A stretch of 9,545 bases of DNA from Deltaproteobacteria bacterium UBA2385 (GTDB lineage Bacteria; Myxococcota_A; UBA796; UBA2385), in NCBI GenBank assembly GCA_002343455.1, contig DDSR01000348.1:2588-12132 (forward strand), in the 5' to 3' direction. Shown piece by piece: positions 1 to 9,545 of this stretch. The stretch's first letter is position 1. Every line of letters begins with the position of its first letter. The notes below the pieces were generated by a model. That model searched no databases, had not been told where the DNA came from, and was given only the letters and a program-made list of their open reading frames with translations. A program made the translations under genes and the position numbers.

Positions 1-7511
<7,511 letters not shown>

Positions 7512-7515
<4 letters not shown>

Positions 7516-7526
7516 TCGCCCCATGA
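7512..7526 (+). promoter_or_regulatory. Stop/start relay junction between the synthase and GNAT genes
   Basis: The synthase stop TGA (7513-7515) overlaps an ATG (7512-7514) that opens a four-codon frame, M-I-A-P-stop. The TGA of that frame (7524-7526) overlaps the ATG of the GNAT gene (7523-7525). Both overlaps are ATGA, the classic coupling junction. No Shine-Dalgarno lies at normal spacing before 7523; the nearest AGGAG ends at 7497. This suggests that GNAT is translated by reinitiation. Confidence 0.5.
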
Positions 7527-8107
7527 CCACCCTCCTGGAGCGAGACGACGGCCTGCGCATCGTGCGCGTCCTCACGCCCGAGGACGCCGAGCCCTACCGG
7601 ACCTCCTTCGCCGGGGCCTACCAGGACATCTTCTCGGGCGCGCCCTACTTCGAGCGCTTCTGGGCCAGCGAGGCCCTGGGCATCCTCGACGGCTTCCTGC
7701 GGGTCCCCGACCACGTCACCCTGCTCGCCGTCAAAGGCGAGACCCGCGTCGTCGCCTTCGGCATCGGCGTCCCCATGGTCGCCCGGCCCGACATCGCCCG
7801 CGAGCTGCGCGGCCTCGTCCCCATCCGCGAGAGCTTCTACCTCGCCGAGCTGGGCGTCCAGGACGGCTGGCGGGGCAAGGGCCTGGGCCGGCAGCTCGTC
7901 GACCTGCGCATCGCCTCCATCGACCAGAACCGCTACTCCCACGTCCTGCTGCGCACCGTCGCCAGCCGGCGGGGGGCGTATGATATGTACCGCAGCCTCG
8001 ACTTCGAGGACATGGGCGTCTACATGGAGGTCCCCTCGCGGCGGGTCGATGGGACCGTCACCACCGACCGGCGGCTGTTCCTCTCGCGGGTGCTGCCGGG
8101 GCGCTGA
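7523..8107 (+). CDS. GNAT-family N-acetyltransferase
   Basis: A 194-residue cytoplasmic acyl-CoA-dependent transferase. Motif A is clear at residues 106-125 (LAELGVQDGWRGKGLGRQL), with the R-G-K-G-L-G pyrophosphate-binding loop at 117-122. Motif B follows around residues 151-164 (AYDMYRSLDFEDMG), with Tyr156 at the position that often acts as general acid. The whole domain is present and of normal length. The ATG at 7523 begins 7 bases after the synthase stop, and no better start precedes it, so the two genes very likely share a transcript and are translationally coupled. The substrate cannot be read from the sequence. Location suggests a tailoring step on the synthase product, or transfer of its acyl chain to an amine; both are inference. 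Confidence 0.87.
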   Translation: MTTLLERDDGLRIVRVLTPEDAEPYRTSFAGAYQDIFSGAPYFERFWASEALGILDGFLRVPDHVTLLAVKGETRVVAFGIGVPMVARPDIARELRGLVPIRESFYLAELGVQDGWRGKGLGRQLVDLRIASIDQNRYSHVLLRTVASRRGAYDMYRSLDFEDMGVYMEVPSRRVDGTVTTDRRLFLSRVLPGR

Positions 8108-8121
8108 GGGTCGCCAGGCAC
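8108..8121. other. 14-base gap between converging operons
   Basis: Only 14 bases separate the GNAT stop (8107) from the lipoprotein stop (8122). I see no strong GC hairpin followed by a T run on either strand. The best inverted pair is a weak 5-bp GGTGC...GCACC with a long loop. Transcripts from the two sides probably overlap at their 3' ends. Confidence 0.7.
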
Positions 8122-8496
8122 CTACTGGACCGACCACCCCTCGTAGCTGCCACGCAGATCGGCGCTGAGCCCCTCCATCACGGCACGGCGCTCGCGCGCG
8201 CGCTCGGGGGTCAACAGCAGCTCCTCCTCCGCCAGCACCGCCCAGCTCTCTCCCCGCTCCGCGTCCGTGTGGACCCGCAGGCCCAGCGCGGACAGTCGGG
8301 CCACCGCCTCGTCCGCCGCCTGGGGCTCGGAGAAGCTGAGCTCGTGCTGCAGGCGCAGCGTGCGGCCCTCGGGCGGCAGGTCCAGCTCCGCCAGCAAGGC
8401 CAGGTCCGGGTTGGGAGGAGGAGGCGGCAGAGGCGGCGGAGGAGGCGGTGGCGTCACCTGCACGCAGGCCAATACGAGGAGGAGGAGCGTCACCAT
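8122..8496 (-). CDS. Small lipoprotein with polyproline tether and RraB-like domain
   Basis: A 124-residue protein starting at the ATG at 8494-8496 and ending with TAG at 8122-8124. Residues 1-11 (MVTLLLLVLAC) form a short hydrophobic signal ending in a lipobox, LVLAC, with Cys11 as the predicted lipidation site. The n-region unusually lacks Lys or Arg. Residues 16-28 are seven prolines, Leu, then five prolines, a likely extended spacer from the membrane. Residues 46-124 resemble the RraB (ribonuclease E regulator B) fold pattern: a beta strand, a helix with A-D-E-A-V-A-R-L, then GLRVH, a WAVLAEEEL strand, a long helix and a terminal YEGW, close to the YDGW ending of RraB proteins. RraB is cytoplasmic, so an exported copy would do something else. 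The start overlaps the end of the carboxypeptidase gene by 7 bases (ATGGTGA), indicating coupled translation. The lipoprotein call is good; the RraB link is moderate. Confidence 0.72.
   Translation of the reverse strand: MVTLLLLVLACVQVTPPPPPPPLPPPPPNPDLALLAELDLPPEGRTLRLQHELSFSEPQAADEAVARLSALGLRVHTDAERGESWAVLAEEELLLTPERARERRAVMEGLSADLRGSYEGWSVQ
8413..8451 (-). repeat. Polyproline-coding tract in the lipoprotein
   Basis: Thirteen codons encode seven prolines, Leu and five prolines, using mostly CCG, CCC, CCT and CCA codons; the plus strand shows GGAGG/GGCGG repeats. Such runs stall ribosomes and need EF-P. In lipoproteins they act as stiff periplasmic spacers. Confidence 0.9.
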
Positions 8497-9545
8497 GCCG
8501 TCGTCCCGTCCGTGCGCAGGGCCCAGGCCATATCCCAGGCCACCGAGCGCAGCGCGTCCACCCCCAGCTCCCGGTGGCGCTCCGGCTGGCGGGGGTTGTA
8601 CCAGCGGAAGGGCGTCTTCAGATCCCCCGGCCGGCCCACCCCCGAGCGCGTCAGCTCCACCAGCACCGAGGGGATCCCGTACTGCCCGTACAGATGATCC
8701 ACCTCCATCCCGTGCCCGCGAAAGAAGAACAGAAACCGGGAGAGCTGCATCGGCCGATAGGCCCCGCGCCCCTGCCCGTCCTGCATCGCCGTCCCCAGGG
8801 CCAGCAGGGCCGGCCAGTCCGCGGGCCGCTGCCAGGAGCCCGCCCAGGGCAGGAAGTGGAAGCCGCCGAAGGCGTGCAGGCTGACCGCCACGTCGAAGCC
8901 GCGCTGCCCCAGCGCGTCGATCACCTGCGCCTCCGGCTCGGACAGAGGCGTCTGTGCCGTCTCGTAGTAGCCCGGCACCACATGCCGCCAGATCGCCCGC
9001 GGCTCGGTGTGAACAGAGAAGTTGCGGTTCAGATCCACCCCGTTCGCGTTCGCCCGCCGATAGGCCCGGGTCCTGCCCTCCAGCAGGTCCTCCTCGGAGC
9101 GGGCCCGACCGTCCACGTTCAGGATCGGCACGATCATCAGCTCCACCCCCGGGGGAGGCCGCTCGGCGGACTGTTCGAGGAAGGCCAGCGCCACCTCCGT
9201 CGAGATCCACTCCAGCGCGTGGATGCTGGCGAAGACCAGCATCGTCCGCTGCACCGGGACGGAAGGATCCCGCACCCGGAAGCCCCAGATCGAGCGGCCC
9301 TGGACCGTGCGACCCAGGCGCTCGGGCATCACACGCCCCGGGTAGCGCTGCACCAGCTCCAGCGTGCGGCCGAGCACCTCGGCGCGCAGGGCGTAGGGCT
9401 CGGCGGTGGAGGTCTCGCGGTACGCGGCCTCCTCGGGCGAGAGGAGGGACTGGCGGCGGGCCTCGCGGAGGAAGTCGGCCTCGGGGGGATCGGGGGCGGC
9501 GGCGAGGGCGGCGGCGGCGAGGAGCAGGGCGGGGAGGAGGAGCAT
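8490..9545 (-). CDS. Exported M14-family zinc carboxypeptidase
   Basis: A 351-residue metallopeptidase with the complete carboxypeptidase A-type layout. Zinc ligands are His109 and Glu112 in SIHALEWIS and His224 in VSLHAFGG. The substrate-binding segment GVDLNRNF is at 169-176 (Asn173-Arg174). The DHLYGQYG tyrosine region is at 283-290 and the catalytic Glu297 lies in VLVELTRSG. It would release C-terminal residues from peptides or trim peptidoglycan stem peptides outside the cytoplasm. The first 17 residues are hydrophobic (MLLLPALLLAAAALAAA) and look like a signal peptide with a cleavage site near Ala-Ala-Ala-Pro. This start is the last codon of the window, and the signal lacks the usual basic residues, so the real start may lie upstream, outside the window. 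It is the first visible gene of an operon with the RraB-like lipoprotein, whose start overlaps this stop (8490-8492). Confidence 0.92.
   Translation of the reverse strand: MLLLPALLLAAAALAAAPDPPEADFLREARRQSLLSPEEAAYRETSTAEPYALRAEVLGRTLELVQRYPGRVMPERLGRTVQGRSIWGFRVRDPSVPVQRTMLVFASIHALEWISTEVALAFLEQSAERPPPGVELMIVPILNVDGRARSEEDLLEGRTRAYRRANANGVDLNRNFSVHTEPRAIWRHVVPGYYETAQTPLSEPEAQVIDALGQRGFDVAVSLHAFGGFHFLPWAGSWQRPADWPALLALGTAMQDGQGRGAYRPMQLSRFLFFFRGHGMEVDHLYGQYGIPSVLVELTRSGVGRPGDLKTPFRWYNPRQPERHRELGVDALRSVAWDMAWALRTDGTTAW

Noticed and set aside
8085..8130. Possible bidirectional terminator between the converging genes
   Set aside because: Only a 5-bp inverted pair with a loop of more than 20 bases and no T run; not strong enough to call.
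8267..8884. Plus-strand frames opposite the lipoprotein and carboxypeptidase
   Set aside because: The plus-strand translation is a Gly/Arg/Pro/Ser mix caused by the proline-codon tract; there is no start context or motif.
8497..9210. N-terminal two thirds of a 362-codon minus-strand frame joined to the lipoprotein
   Set aside because: The upstream part is Gly/Ala/Arg-rich and lies out of frame inside the carboxypeptidase gene. The lipobox right after the ATG at 8496 marks the true start.

Overview
The window is very G+C-rich, with nearly every third codon position G or C. It reads as a bacterial chromosome segment holding a lipid/polyketide megasynthase operon that runs rightward and a two-gene envelope operon that runs leftward. 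The two converge with only 14 bases between the stop codons. The base composition, a PUFA-synthase-like enzyme and the lipoprotein/exported carboxypeptidase pair suggest a high-GC Gram-negative bacterium, possibly Myxococcota or a relative. That placement is an inference; no taxonomic marker is present.

Positions 1-7515 hold one continuous reading frame that enters from upstream. Its first codons are the C-terminal signature of a ketosynthase (GFGGTNFHVVLE), so the true start lies outside the window. The order is KS1 (tail only) - acyltransferase - ACP1 - KS2 - ACP2 - ACP3 - ketoreductase - double-hotdog dehydratase - phosphopantetheinyl transferase. The AT flanks, the long KR insert and the ACP sequences resemble PUFA/secondary-lipid synthases (PfaA type). 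The KS-AT-ACP...KR-DH-PPTase order recalls enediyne PKSs, here with an extra KS-ACP-ACP block between ACP1 and KR. No enoylreductase is visible, so any full reduction would need a partner enzyme elsewhere. A GNAT acetyltransferase (7523-8107) follows 7 bases later and looks translationally coupled.

Positions 8122-9545, on the minus strand, encode an exported M14-type zinc carboxypeptidase and, overlapping its stop codon, a small lipoprotein. The lipoprotein has a polyproline tether and a domain that looks like RraB. The pair probably acts together in the cell envelope and has no evident link to the synthase operon.

The observations most worth checking are: threonine in place of the phosphopantetheine serine in both tandem ACPs; a perfect Shine-Dalgarno plus in-frame ATG exactly at the KS2 boundary (fusion scar or internal start); an in-frame 12-bp minisatellite inside KS2; and an RraB-like domain placed outside the cytoplasm. 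Promoters for both operons lie outside the window. I saw no tRNA, rRNA, CRISPR array, insertion sequence or convincing terminator, and no gene-free stretch longer than 300 bases.
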